Source: a bacterium (GTDB lineage: Bacteria > Patescibacteriota > Minisyncoccia > Minisyncoccales > MHMH01). From it: 7,335 nt of DNA. Below, one piece after another: positions 1-5,854 of the stretch. Each line of letters opens with the position of its first letter. Position 1 is the first letter of the stretch. Made by a program: the position numbers and the translations under genes. The stretch spans positions 1 through 7,335 of the forward strand of contig JAUSHA010000040.1 in assembly GCA_030648815.1 (NCBI GenBank), given 5' to 3'. Below the pieces are notes generated by a model. That model had not been told where the DNA came from. It ran no database searches and worked only from the letters and a program-made list of their open reading frames with translations.

Positions 1-396
1 AAAAAAGTAAAACATAGAAAATGGAGAAAGGGGATTGTCAGGTCGGCGATTGAAAATCGCGGAACCGAATTAGCTTTCGGCAGTTTTGGCTTAAAGTCAT
101 TGGAAACGAAATGGATCACAGCCAGACAGATTGAAGCGGCCAGAAAGACCATATTGAGATACCTGAAAAAAGGCGGTAAATTTTGGATAAGAATTTTTCC
201 GGATAAGCCCGTTACTAAAAAAGGAACGGAAGTTCCTATGGGAGGAGGTAAAGGCGGAGTTGACCATTATGCTTTTCCGGTGAGACCGGGCAGGGTTATG
301 TTTGAATTAGAGGGCGTAAAAGAAGAAATTGCCAAAGAGGCTTTTGATATGGCGTCTGATAAATTACCGGTTAAAACTAAATTCATCAAACGATAA
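1..396 (+). CDS. rplP: 50S ribosomal protein L16 (uL16), 5'-partial
   Basis: Large-subunit protein that sits near the peptidyl-transferase centre and the A-site tRNA elbow. The frame is open from base 1 and runs 131 residues to TAA at 394–396; the ATG at 100 is internal, because codons before it already read as L16 (RKWRKG, then FGSFGLK). Only about five N-terminal residues appear to be missing relative to E. coli L16. Family motifs visible are FGSFGLK, the TARQIEAAR helix, WIRIFPDKP, GGGKG and the C-terminal KLPVKTKF. An oddity is the loop that reads RMGKGKG in E. coli: here it is PMGGGKG, with Pro (235–237) at the position of the Arg that is hydroxylated in E. coli. It is followed 2 nt later by rpmC, as in a standard S10 operon. 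Identity is secure; the true start is outside the window. Confidence 0.97.
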   Translation, partial: KKVKHRKWRKGIVRSAIENRGTELAFGSFGLKSLETKWITARQIEAARKTILRYLKKGGKFWIRIFPDKPVTKKGTEVPMGGGKGGVDHYAFPVRPGRVMFELEGVKEEIAKEAFDMASDKLPVKTKFIKR

Positions 397-398
397 TT

Positions 399-605
399 AT
401 GAAAATCAGCGAATTAAAACAAAAACCGGCGGAAGAATTAAAGAAATTGCTTCAGGACAACCGCGAAAACTTGAGACAGTTGAAATTTGACTTATCTTCT
501 GGTAAGGTTAAGAACGTCAGAGAAATTAGAAAAATTAAAAAAGATATCGCCCGCATACTAACCCGCCTTCGCCAAGAGGCTCCGGCGGGCAAGCATGCCA
601 AATAA
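399..605 (+). CDS. rpmC: 50S ribosomal protein L29 (uL29)
   Basis: Small helical large-subunit protein that lies beside L23 at the polypeptide exit tunnel. The 68 residues start with MKISELKQK, matching the usual opening of L29 (M-K-x-x-E-L), and continue with the two-helix coiled hairpin: a helix around residues 9–34 (EELKKLLQDNRENLRQLKF) and a second around 38–62 containing the VREIRKIKKDIARILT segment. The length is normal for the family, with a short basic tail. The start is ATG 399, 2 nt after the rplP stop; the bases before it (AATT) carry no Shine-Dalgarno sequence, so translation probably depends on coupling or an unstructured start. It lies between rplP and rpsQ as expected. Antisense frames here are shadows. 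Confidence 0.95.
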   Translation: MKISELKQKPAEELKKLLQDNRENLRQLKFDLSSGKVKNVREIRKIKKDIARILTRLRQEAPAGKHAK

Positions 606-610
606 AGCTT

Positions 611-841
611 ATGCCGAAAAAACAACTCACAGGTATAATTGTTTCCAATAAAATGCAGAAAACCGTCGTTGTGGCGGTAGAGAGCATCAAAAAGCACCCC
701 AAGTACTTGAAGACTTTTAAGATGCACAAGAAATACAAGGCTCATACCGACGAGCTATTTCAGGCCGGCGAGAAGGTTATTATTGAAGAATGTAATCCGA
801 TAAGCAAGGATAAAAAATGGAAAGTCATTAAGAAAATATGA
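611..841 (+). CDS. rpsQ: 30S ribosomal protein S17 (uS17)
   Basis: Primary 16S rRNA-binding protein of the small subunit, an OB-fold beta barrel. The 76-residue product shows the family pattern GIIVSNKMQKTVVV near residues 8–21, the HPKYLK loop (29–34), the AHTDE segment (44–48) and the C-terminal NPISKDKKWKV. Length is slightly below the usual 80–90 residues. The start ATG at 611 follows the rpmC stop by 5 nt and is preceded by AGCTT with no Shine-Dalgarno sequence. The stop is TGA (839–841), inside an ATGA overlap with rplN. In E. coli this gene ends the S10 operon; here there is no room for a promoter before rplN. Confidence 0.96.
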   Translation: MPKKQLTGIIVSNKMQKTVVVAVESIKKHPKYLKTFKMHKKYKAHTDELFQAGEKVIIEECNPISKDKKWKVIKKI

Positions 842-1209
842 TCCAACTTAGAACAATGTTAAATGTGGCGGATAATACCGGCGCCAAAATCATTCAGTGC
901 TTCCATATTATGGTCGGTTTTCATCATAAGTCAGGCCAGATCGGCGATATCATCGTCGGGGTAGTAAAGGAGGCCGAGCCCAGGAGAATCGTTAAAAAGC
1001 ACGAGGTAGTCAGGGCGGTTATCGTCAGACAAAGAAAGGCCTTAAGGAGAAAAGACGGTTCATACATCCGTTTTGACGACAATGCGTGCGTGATTTTGGA
1101 GGCAAAAACAAAAGAACCGAAGGGTGGAAGAATTTCCGGTCCCATACCGAAAGAAATCAGAGAAAGGGGTTTTGAAAAAATAGCCGCTTTGGCCGAAGAA
1201 ATTATATGA
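838..1209 (+). CDS. rplN: 50S ribosomal protein L14 (uL14)
   Basis: Large-subunit protein that forms intersubunit bridges with 16S rRNA and contacts L19. It is a 123-residue five-stranded barrel protein of standard length. Visible motifs are the opening MIQLRTMLNVADNTGAK, the central DIIVGVVKEAEP (residues about 37–48), the basic KKHEVVRAVIVRQRK strand, RFDDNACVI, and GGRISGPIPKEIRERGF near the C-terminus. Start and stop are each part of a 4-nt ATGA overlap, with rpsQ upstream (838–841) and rplX downstream (1206–1209), which points to translational coupling. In E. coli this is the first gene of the spc operon; here it is internal to a longer unit. Confidence 0.97.
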   Translation: MIQLRTMLNVADNTGAKIIQCFHIMVGFHHKSGQIGDIIVGVVKEAEPRRIVKKHEVVRAVIVRQRKALRRKDGSYIRFDDNACVILEAKTKEPKGGRISGPIPKEIRERGFEKIAALAEEII

Positions 1210-1511
1210 AGATACACAAGGGTGATCAAGTATTAATAACGTCAGGAAAAGATCGGGGGAAAACCGGCAAGGTTTTAAGTGCGCTTCCCGGTGAAAGCAA
1301 ATTATTGCTGGAAGGTTTGAATTTAATGAAAAAACACGCCAAACCGAAAAAGCAGGGAGAAAAGGGCCAGATGGTTGAGGTGCCGGCTCCCTTGTCTGTT
1401 TCTAATGTAAAATTGATTTGTCCAAAGTGTGGAAAACCGGCAAGGATCGGTTATAAAATAATTGAAAAGAAGAAATATAGAATTTGCAAAAAATGTAATT
1501 CAGAGATTTAA
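1206..1511 (+). CDS. rplX: 50S ribosomal protein L24 (uL24) with C-terminal zinc-ribbon motif
   Basis: Assembly-initiating large-subunit protein that binds the 5' end of 23S rRNA and lies near the exit tunnel. Residues about 4–34 form the KOW domain (KGDQVLITSGKDRGKTGKVL). Next come GLNLMKKHAKP (37–47), rich in rRNA-contacting basic residues, and the VEVPAPLSVSNVKLICPKCG segment. A C-X2-C…C-X2-C set (Cys72, Cys75, Cys94, Cys97) forms a likely zinc ribbon, a feature found in many bacterial L24s but absent from E. coli. The 101-residue length is typical. The start overlaps the rplN stop, and the stop (TAA 1509–1511) is 4 nt before rplE. Confidence 0.96.
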   Translation: MKIHKGDQVLITSGKDRGKTGKVLSALPGESKLLLEGLNLMKKHAKPKKQGEKGQMVEVPAPLSVSNVKLICPKCGKPARIGYKIIEKKKYRICKKCNSEI

Positions 1512-1515
1512 TGTT

Positions 1516-2073
1516 ATGTTGAAATTAAAAGATAAATATCAAAAAGAAGCAATACCGCAGATGATGGAAAAATTCGGCTATAAAAGCACGATGGCTGTGC
1601 CGCGTCTTAAAAAAGCAGTTGTTAATACCGGTTTCGGAAAAGAAGCGGTGGCAAAAACGGGAGACGAACTGAAGAAGCTCCAGGCCAATGCCGTTGATTC
1701 CCTCACGATGATTTGCGGACAAAAAGCCGTTTTGACTCACGCTAAAAAAGCTATTTCCACTTTTAAATTAAGGCAAGGCCTTGCCATAGGGGCTATGGTC
1801 ACCATGAGGGGCAAAAGAATGTATGATTTTCTTGAAAGAGTGGTTAATATGGTCTTGCCCAGGTCGCGCGATTTCAGGGGAATTGATTCCAAGTCCATAG
1901 ACGCGCGGGGAAATTTAACTTTCGCCATCAAGGAACATATCGCTTTTCCGGAAATTTCCCAGGAGAAATCAAGACAGATTTTCAGTTTGGAGATCACCGT
2001 GGTTACCGGCGCGAAGAATAAAGAGGAAGGATTGACCTTATTAAAATTAATAGGATTCCCGATAAAAGTTTAA
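1516..2073 (+). CDS. rplE: 50S ribosomal protein L5 (uL5)
   Basis: Large-subunit protein that binds 5S rRNA and the P-site tRNA at the central protuberance. I take ATG 1516, giving 185 residues starting MLKLKDKYQKE. An upstream ATG in the same frame (1462) would add 18 residues, but these come from reading the rplX zinc-ribbon codons out of frame and do not resemble L5. Family signatures are the PRLKKAVVNTGFG segment near residues 29–41, ICGQKAVLTHAKKAISTFKLRQG (about 66–88), the MVTMRGKRMYDFL block, PRSRDFRGI and the RGNLTFAIKEHIAFPEI block. Length is normal. It follows rplX by 4 nt and has only AATGTT before the start, with no Shine-Dalgarno sequence. The E. coli S8 autoregulatory site lies at this junction; I see no obvious equivalent. 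Confidence 0.96.
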   Translation: MLKLKDKYQKEAIPQMMEKFGYKSTMAVPRLKKAVVNTGFGKEAVAKTGDELKKLQANAVDSLTMICGQKAVLTHAKKAISTFKLRQGLAIGAMVTMRGKRMYDFLERVVNMVLPRSRDFRGIDSKSIDARGNLTFAIKEHIAFPEISQEKSRQIFSLEITVVTGAKNKEEGLTLLKLIGFPIKV

Positions 2074-2081
2074 ATTATTTT

Positions 2082-2267
2082 ATGGCAACAGAGGCGCAGA
2101 TAGCAAAATCAAAGAAAAAACCTAAATATACAAGCAGAATAACCCGCCGTTGTTTTCGTTGCGGCAGGAAGAGGGCATATATGAGGAAGTTCGGATTATG
2201 CAGGATTTGTTTCAGAGAAATGGCAAACAAAGGTCTCATTCCGGGCATTAAAAAATCAAGCTGGTAA
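2082..2267 (+). CDS. rpsN: 30S ribosomal protein S14, zinc-binding type (uS14, type Z)
   Basis: Small-subunit head protein. The 61-residue product is the short, zinc-binding form: a CxxC pair at Cys24/Cys27 and a second at Cys40/Cys43 enclose GRKRAYMRKFGL, followed by the family C-terminus with GLIPGIKKSSW. The longer zinc-free form found in E. coli (about 100 residues) is not what is here. The N-terminus, MATEAQIAKSKKKPKY, is a basic rRNA-binding arm. It lies 8 nt after rplE and 4 nt before rpsH; the start is preceded by TATTTT and lacks a Shine-Dalgarno sequence. Confidence 0.96.
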   Translation: MATEAQIAKSKKKPKYTSRITRRCFRCGRKRAYMRKFGLCRICFREMANKGLIPGIKKSSW

Positions 2268-2271
2268 ATAT

Positions 2272-2661
2272 ATGACAGACCCAATAGCCGACATGTTTAA
2301 CAGAATAAGAAACGCCCAAATGGCCGCCAAGCCGGAGGTTTCGGTTCCTTTTTCAAATATCAAGTTCAGTATTGCCCAGATTTTGGAGAAAAATAAATTT
2401 GTTGATAAGGTTGAAAAAAAGGGAAGAAAGGTTGATAAGTTTATTGACATCACTCTCAAATATGACGATAAGGCGCCGGTAATCTCCGGGATTAAAAAGT
2501 TTTCTAAGCCCGGTCAGAGGATTTATGTCTCTTTTGAAAAAATCAAACAGGTTAGGGGAGGTTATGGCATAGCGATAATATCCACGCCCAAAGGGTTGAT
2601 GACCAACAGGGAGGCGAGAAAACAAAAGTTAGGAGGAGAATTAATTTGTGAAGTATGGTAA
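2272..2661 (+). CDS. rpsH: 30S ribosomal protein S8 (uS8)
   Basis: Primary 16S rRNA binder (helix 21) needed for assembly of the small-subunit platform; in E. coli it also represses the spc operon. The 129-residue protein opens with MTDPIADMFNRIRNA, has SKPGQRIYV in the middle and ends with the diagnostic block GYGIAIISTPKGLMTNREARKQ followed by GGELICEVW. Length is standard. It starts 4 nt after rpsN, with AAATAT before the ATG. Its TAA stop (2659–2661) lies inside the left arm of a long palindrome, so the terminating ribosome would sit on the base of that stem. Confidence 0.97.
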   Translation: MTDPIADMFNRIRNAQMAAKPEVSVPFSNIKFSIAQILEKNKFVDKVEKKGRKVDKFIDITLKYDDKAPVISGIKKFSKPGQRIYVSFEKIKQVRGGYGIAIISTPKGLMTNREARKQKLGGELICEVW

Positions 2662-2709
2662 TGTTTAACGTTAAAGGTTGCGCCGTTAACCTTTAACGTT
2701 AAACATTAC
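2658..2709. repeat. 52-nt nested palindrome between rpsH and rplF
   Basis: Bases 2658–2679 are an exact reverse complement of 2688–2709, giving 22 uninterrupted base pairs around an 8-nt spacer (GCGCCGTT). The left arm starts in the last base of the final S8 codon and contains the stop TAA. Each arm contains TTTAACGTTAAA, itself a perfect 12-bp palindrome (2664–2675 and 2692–2703), and the centre GGTT…AACC is a small hairpin in its own right. The element can therefore fold as one long stem or as three short ones. The bases after it (GTTAAATTAC) are not a U-tract, so it does not look like an intrinsic terminator. Candidate roles, all inferred, are an RNase III processing site, an mRNA-stabilising stem, a REP/REPIN-like repeat, or paired protein-binding sites. 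Confidence 0.9.
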
Positions 2710-2727
2710 GTTAAATTACAAACCATT

Positions 2728-3273
2728 ATGAGTCGTATAGGCAAAAAACCAATTTTAATACCCCAAGGCGTTGAAGTTAAGATAGATGGCCGGAAGGTAT
2801 CGGTAAAGGGGCCCAAGGGCGAAATCTCTAAAGAGTTTCGACCCGAAGTTAGTATTACCGTAAAAGATAATAATATTACGGTGGGAGCTAATGGGGAAAC
2901 CAAAATGGCGAAATCTCTTTGGGGTCTCACCAGAGCTTTAATTTTTAACATGGTCAATGGCGTTGTGGCGGGTTACGAGAAAAAATTAGAGATAGAGGGA
3001 GTGGGATTCAGAGCCAATATTGAAGGAGATCAATTAGTTTTAAATATTGGTTTTTCGCATCCCGTAAAAATAAAGACGCCCGATGGCATTAAATTTTTAG
3101 TTGAGAAAAACGTCATTACCATCTCCGGAATAGATAAGGGATCGGTCGGCCAAATAGCGGCAAAAATAAGAGACGCCAGGCCTCCCGAACCCTATAAGGG
3201 CAAGGGAATAAGATATGCCGGAGAACAGATCAGAAGAAAATTAGGCAAAAAAGCGGTAGCCACCTCCAAGTAA
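2728..3273 (+). CDS. rplF: 50S ribosomal protein L6 (uL6)
   Basis: Large-subunit protein near the sarcin–ricin loop and factor-binding site, with two repeated L6 domains. The 181 residues begin MSRIGKKPILIPQGVEV and carry VSVKGPKGE (24–32), the SLWGLTRALIFNMVNGV segment (about 63–79), GYEKKLEIEGVGFRA (82–96) and the C-terminal signature RPPEPYKGKGIRY (151–163). Length is standard. The start ATG 2728 is separated from rpsH by a 66-nt gap filled mostly by a palindrome; ACCATT precedes the ATG and there is no Shine-Dalgarno sequence. If the hairpin is cut or blocks readthrough, this gene would head a separate message. Confidence 0.97.
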   Translation: MSRIGKKPILIPQGVEVKIDGRKVSVKGPKGEISKEFRPEVSITVKDNNITVGANGETKMAKSLWGLTRALIFNMVNGVVAGYEKKLEIEGVGFRANIEGDQLVLNIGFSHPVKIKTPDGIKFLVEKNVITISGIDKGSVGQIAAKIRDARPPEPYKGKGIRYAGEQIRRKLGKKAVATSK

Positions 3274-3300
3274 ATTTTCAATTTTTAATTATCAATTTTC
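3273..3300. repeat. 7-nt tandem repeat (four copies) between rplF and rplR
   Basis: Starting at the last base of the rplF stop codon, the sequence runs as four head-to-tail 7-nt units of consensus AATTTTC. Units one (3273–3279) and four (3294–3300) match exactly, unit two ends in T instead of C, and unit three reads AATTATC. The run almost fills the 35-nt gap and ends 8 nt before the rplR start. It is A/T only apart from the unit-final C, has no hairpin potential worth noting, and does not resemble a −35/−10 promoter closely enough to call one. An unstructured A/T-rich leader upstream of a Shine-Dalgarno-less start is one plausible effect; a slippage-generated microsatellite is the simplest origin. 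Confidence 0.8.
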
Positions 3301-3308
3301 AAAATATT

Positions 3309-3659
3309 ATGTCGATAAAACAAGAAAAACGAGACAGGCGCCACAGAAGAATAAGGGCTAAAATACAAGGTACGGCCGACAGACCGCGGCTTTTCGTTTT
3401 TCGATCGGCAAAGCATATTTATGCCCAACTGATTGACGACGACAAAGGAAAAATTATTGCTTCAGCCCAAGATTTAAAAGTTTCCGCAGGAAAGAAAAAA
3501 ACAAAAACGGATAAAGCCAAAGAGGTCGGAAAATTAATTGCCCAAAAAGCCGTTGAGAAAAAAGTAGAGAAAGTCGTATTTGACCGCGGCGGTTATAAAT
3601 ATCACGGCAGAGTCAAATCATTGGCTGAAGGCGCCAGAGAAGGCGGTTTGAAATTTTAA
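3309..3659 (+). CDS. rplR: 50S ribosomal protein L18 (uL18)
   Basis: 5S rRNA-binding protein of the central protuberance, working with L5. The 116-residue product has a very basic N-terminal arm (KRDRRHRRIRAKI, residues 7–19), then RPRLFVFRSAKHIYAQLIDD (25–44) of the core fold, and ends with FDRGGYKYHGRVKSLAEGAR (91–110), the strongly conserved L18 C-terminus. Length is standard. The ATG at 3309 has ATATT before it, directly after the 7-nt tandem repeats. It lies between rplF and rpsE as in nearly all bacteria, with a 10-nt gap to rpsE. Confidence 0.97.
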   Translation: MSIKQEKRDRRHRRIRAKIQGTADRPRLFVFRSAKHIYAQLIDDDKGKIIASAQDLKVSAGKKKTKTDKAKEVGKLIAQKAVEKKVEKVVFDRGGYKYHGRVKSLAEGAREGGLKF

Positions 3660-3669
3660 ATAAAAAATT

Positions 3670-4158
3670 ATGTTTAAAAGAGAAATAAGAAAAGATTTTA
3701 GAGAAAAGCCAAAGGACGAATTTGAATCCAAGCTTTTGGATTTGGCCAGAGTTTCCCACACAAGGGCCGGAGGCAAAAAAATGAGATTCAGGGCGGTGAT
3801 CATCACCGGCAATAAACTGGGTAAGGTTGGTTTAGGCATAGCCAAGGGCGCCGATGTCCAGTTGGCCGTGGAGAAAGCTACCCGCTTGTCTAAGAAATAC
3901 TTAATCAATGTTCCGATTGTTGAGGAAACAATTCCGCATGAAACCTACGCTAAGTTCGGAGCGGCCAAAATTCTTTTAAGACCGCAGAGAAAGGGCAGAG
4001 GCGTGGTGGCGGGAGGCACGGTCAGGGTGGTCTGCGCTTTGGCCGGGATAAAAAATATCTCCTCTAAGATTTTGGGAAGCACCGGAAACAAAATTAACAA
4101 TGCCAAAGCGACGATGCTGGCATTAAAGAAATTAAAATATGCAAATTCACGAGCTTAA
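3670..4158 (+). CDS. rpsE: 30S ribosomal protein S5 (uS5)
   Basis: Small-subunit protein at the mRNA entry site, involved in decoding fidelity and mRNA unwinding. Of its 162 residues, about 20–84 form the double-stranded-RNA-binding-like N domain (GGKKMRFRAVIITGN at 34–48, GKVGLGIAKG at 51–60, then LINVPIVEETIPHE). About 92–158 form the C domain (KILLRPQRKGRGVVAGG, LAGIKNISSKILGSTGNK). The usual family text VAKVVKGGRR is replaced by ARVSHTRAGGKK, a divergent version of the same loop. The stop TAA is at 4156–4158, so the last 20 nt overlap rplO. In most bacteria rpmD (L30) would follow; here it does not. Confidence 0.96.
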   Translation: MFKREIRKDFREKPKDEFESKLLDLARVSHTRAGGKKMRFRAVIITGNKLGKVGLGIAKGADVQLAVEKATRLSKKYLINVPIVEETIPHETYAKFGAAKILLRPQRKGRGVVAGGTVRVVCALAGIKNISSKILGSTGNKINNAKATMLALKKLKYANSRA

Positions 4159-4588
4159 ACCAATTCATAAGAATAAATCTCGAAAACGCGTTGGCCGTGG
4201 CGGCAAGCGTGGCACTTATTCCGGCAAGGGGATGAAAGGACAAAACTCCCGATCGGGCAGGAAGTTTATGCCGGCTATCAGGGTGCTGATTAAGAGGTAT
4301 CCTAAGTTGAGAGGATACAGATTTTTAGCTCAAAGCTTGGATACCCGGGTTGTCAATCTTGATATCTTGGAGAAAAGTTTTGAATCAGGGCAAACGGTTA
4401 ATCCTCAATTATTGCTGGAAAAGAAAATAATTCGCAGAATAAAAGGAAGAACGCCCAAGGTTAAGATTTTAGGCGACGGGAAAATAACCAAATCTTTGAC
4501 ATTTGAAAATTGTTTGGTTACCAAGCAAGCTAAAGAAAAAATAGAAGCTGCCGGCGGCAGCGTGAAAAATAATGGATTGGTTAAATAG
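4139..4588 (+). CDS. rplO: 50S ribosomal protein L15 (uL15)
   Basis: Late-assembly large-subunit protein with a long basic N-terminal extension threading through 23S rRNA. The 149 residues begin MQIHELKPIHKNKSRKRVGR and continue with a Gly/Lys/Arg-rich segment (GGKRGTYSGKGMKGQNSRSG, 21–40) in place of the E. coli GIGSGLGKTGGRG-type text. The C-terminal fold (about 72–149) includes VNLDILE, KVKILGDGKI and IEAAGGSV. The start ATG 4139 lies 20 nt inside rpsE and the end overlaps secY by 17 nt, so both junctions look translationally coupled. The N-terminal wording is what I associate with Parcubacterial L15, though that is recall rather than a search. Confidence 0.96.
   Translation: MQIHELKPIHKNKSRKRVGRGGKRGTYSGKGMKGQNSRSGRKFMPAIRVLIKRYPKLRGYRFLAQSLDTRVVNLDILEKSFESGQTVNPQLLLEKKIIRRIKGRTPKVKILGDGKITKSLTFENCLVTKQAKEKIEAAGGSVKNNGLVK
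4547..4561 (+). promoter_or_regulatory. Possible GC-rich hairpin just upstream of the secY start
   Basis: GCTGCC (4547–4552) and GGCAGC (4556–4561) pair perfectly across a GGC loop, and the stem ends 10 nt before the secY ATG at 4572. The stem is inside the rplO coding region (residues AAGGS), so ribosomes finishing L15 would melt it and could expose the secY start. The same bases are constrained by a common L15 C-terminal motif, so the pairing may be accidental. The call is tentative. Confidence 0.3.
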
Positions 4589-5852
4589 GGTAATTCAAAT
4601 TTTTAAAATTCGCGAACTCCGAAACAAGATATTATTTGTTTTGGCAGTTTTTGTTATTTTCAGGCTGATGGCGAATATACCGATACCCGGCATAGATATT
4701 GAGAATTTAAAATCATTTTTTGCGCAGTTTCAGGTTTTCGGAGTTCTTAATGCTTTTACCGGCGGAGCTTTGGATAATCTTTCAATCATCATGTTAGGCT
4801 TGGGGCCGTATATCACCTCAACTATTATTTTACAATTGTTGACCATGATTTTTCCTCAATTGGAGCGGATTTATAAAGAAGAAGGCGAGCAGGGACGCCA
4901 GAAATTCAATCAGTACGGCAGAATTTTAACGGTTCCCCTGGCCATGCTGCAGGGTTTTGCCATGCTGAATTTACTTCAAAGACAGGGAGCCATAGGCGCC
5001 ATTACTCCCGAAGTGATGTTGAGCTCAATCATTGCGGTATCGGCCGGCTGTCTTTTATTAATGTGGCTGGGAGAATTAATCACCGAAAAGGGCATTGGCA
5101 ACGGAGTGTCTTTGCTGATTTTTGCCGGCATCGTGGCCGATGTGCCTAATAGCATCAGGCAGATTGTTTTTCAGTGGGATCCGTCTCAATTACCGGCTTT
5201 CTTGCTGTTTTTTGCCATGTCTTTATTGATTATCGCCGGAGTGGTTTTGGTCAATGAGGCCCGCAGGAATATTCCGGTTTCTTATGCTAAAAGAGTCAGG
5301 GGTGGCAAGATGTATGGAGGAGTTTCCACCTATCTGCCTCTGAATATCAATCCGGCGGGAGTTATTCCGATCATTTTTGCTTTATCAATTATGCTTTTCC
5401 CGGGGATGATTGCTAATTTTCTTTCGGGAGCGGGGGGAGCCGTGGGGAATATCGCCCAAAGCATCGGAGCTTTCTTTGAAAATCCCTGGACTTACGGTGC
5501 GTCGTATTTTGTTTTAGTCTGTCTTTTCACTTATTTTTATACGGCAGTTACTTTTGATCCCAAGGGAATTTCTTCCAACCTTCAGAAAATGGGCGGGTTT
5601 ATCCCGGGCATCAGGCCGGGCCAGCCTACGGCAAGTTTTCTGTATTATATTTTAAACCGAATTTTGTTGATCGGCGCTTTGTTTCTGGGGGGAATCGCCG
5701 TTATGCCTTCAATTATTCAGGGAGTAACGGGAATCACCGCTTTCCAATTCTTGGTCGGCGGCACATCTTTAATGATCGTGGTTTCCGTGGTCTTGGAAAC
5801 TATGCGCCAAATCCGTTCCCAGCTTCAAATGCGCGAGTACGACACTTTTTAA
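4572..5852 (+). CDS. secY: Preprotein translocase subunit SecY
   Basis: Pore-forming membrane subunit of the Sec translocon, partner of SecE, SecG and SecA. The 426-residue protein has ten hydrophobic segments at roughly 18–38, 70–94, 117–135, 148–168, 179–194, 208–228, 261–283, 306–327, 355–380 and 388–411. Signatures include IPIPGID after TM1, the plug region with FTGGALDNLSIIMLGLGPYI (62–81), GELITEKGIGNGVSLL (167–182), the cytoplasmic RNIPVSYAKR loop (232–241), YLPLNINPAGVIPIIFA (254–270) and the SecA-contacting loop GGFIPGIRPGQPT (341–353). Only slightly shorter than E. coli SecY (443). The start overlaps rplO by 17 nt; MDWLNRV fits the normal amphipathic N-terminus. A 2-nt gap separates it from the kinase gene. 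Confidence 0.98.
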   Translation: MDWLNRVIQIFKIRELRNKILFVLAVFVIFRLMANIPIPGIDIENLKSFFAQFQVFGVLNAFTGGALDNLSIIMLGLGPYITSTIILQLLTMIFPQLERIYKEEGEQGRQKFNQYGRILTVPLAMLQGFAMLNLLQRQGAIGAITPEVMLSSIIAVSAGCLLLMWLGELITEKGIGNGVSLLIFAGIVADVPNSIRQIVFQWDPSQLPAFLLFFAMSLLIIAGVVLVNEARRNIPVSYAKRVRGGKMYGGVSTYLPLNINPAGVIPIIFALSIMLFPGMIANFLSGAGGAVGNIAQSIGAFFENPWTYGASYFVLVCLFTYFYTAVTFDPKGISSNLQKMGGFIPGIRPGQPTASFLYYILNRILLIGALFLGGIAVMPSIIQGVTGITAFQFLVGGTSLMIVVSVVLETMRQIRSQLQMREYDTF

Positions 5853-5854
5853 AT

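Noticed and set aside
100..102. ATG 100 as the rplP start
   Set aside because: The frame is open back to base 1 and the upstream codons encode conserved L16 residues, so this Met position is internal.
1462..1515. Longer rplE start at ATG 1462
   Set aside because: The extra 18 residues come from the rplX zinc-ribbon region read in another frame and do not resemble L5; ATG 1516 gives the usual L5 N-terminus and a 4-nt gap.
2632..2668. GGAGGAG followed by GTG as a start of a small ORF at the end of rpsH
   Set aside because: The frame stops after a few codons and the GGAGG encodes the conserved Gly-Gly-Glu of S8.
2658..2727. Intrinsic terminator after rpsH
   Set aside because: The stem is long but not GC-rich and is followed by GTTAAATTAC rather than a run of U; the downstream genes continue the same conserved cluster.
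3274..3308. Promoter in the A/T-rich rplF–rplR gap
   Set aside because: A −10-like match is easy to find in A/T-only repeats; no paired −35 element stands out, so I do not call one.
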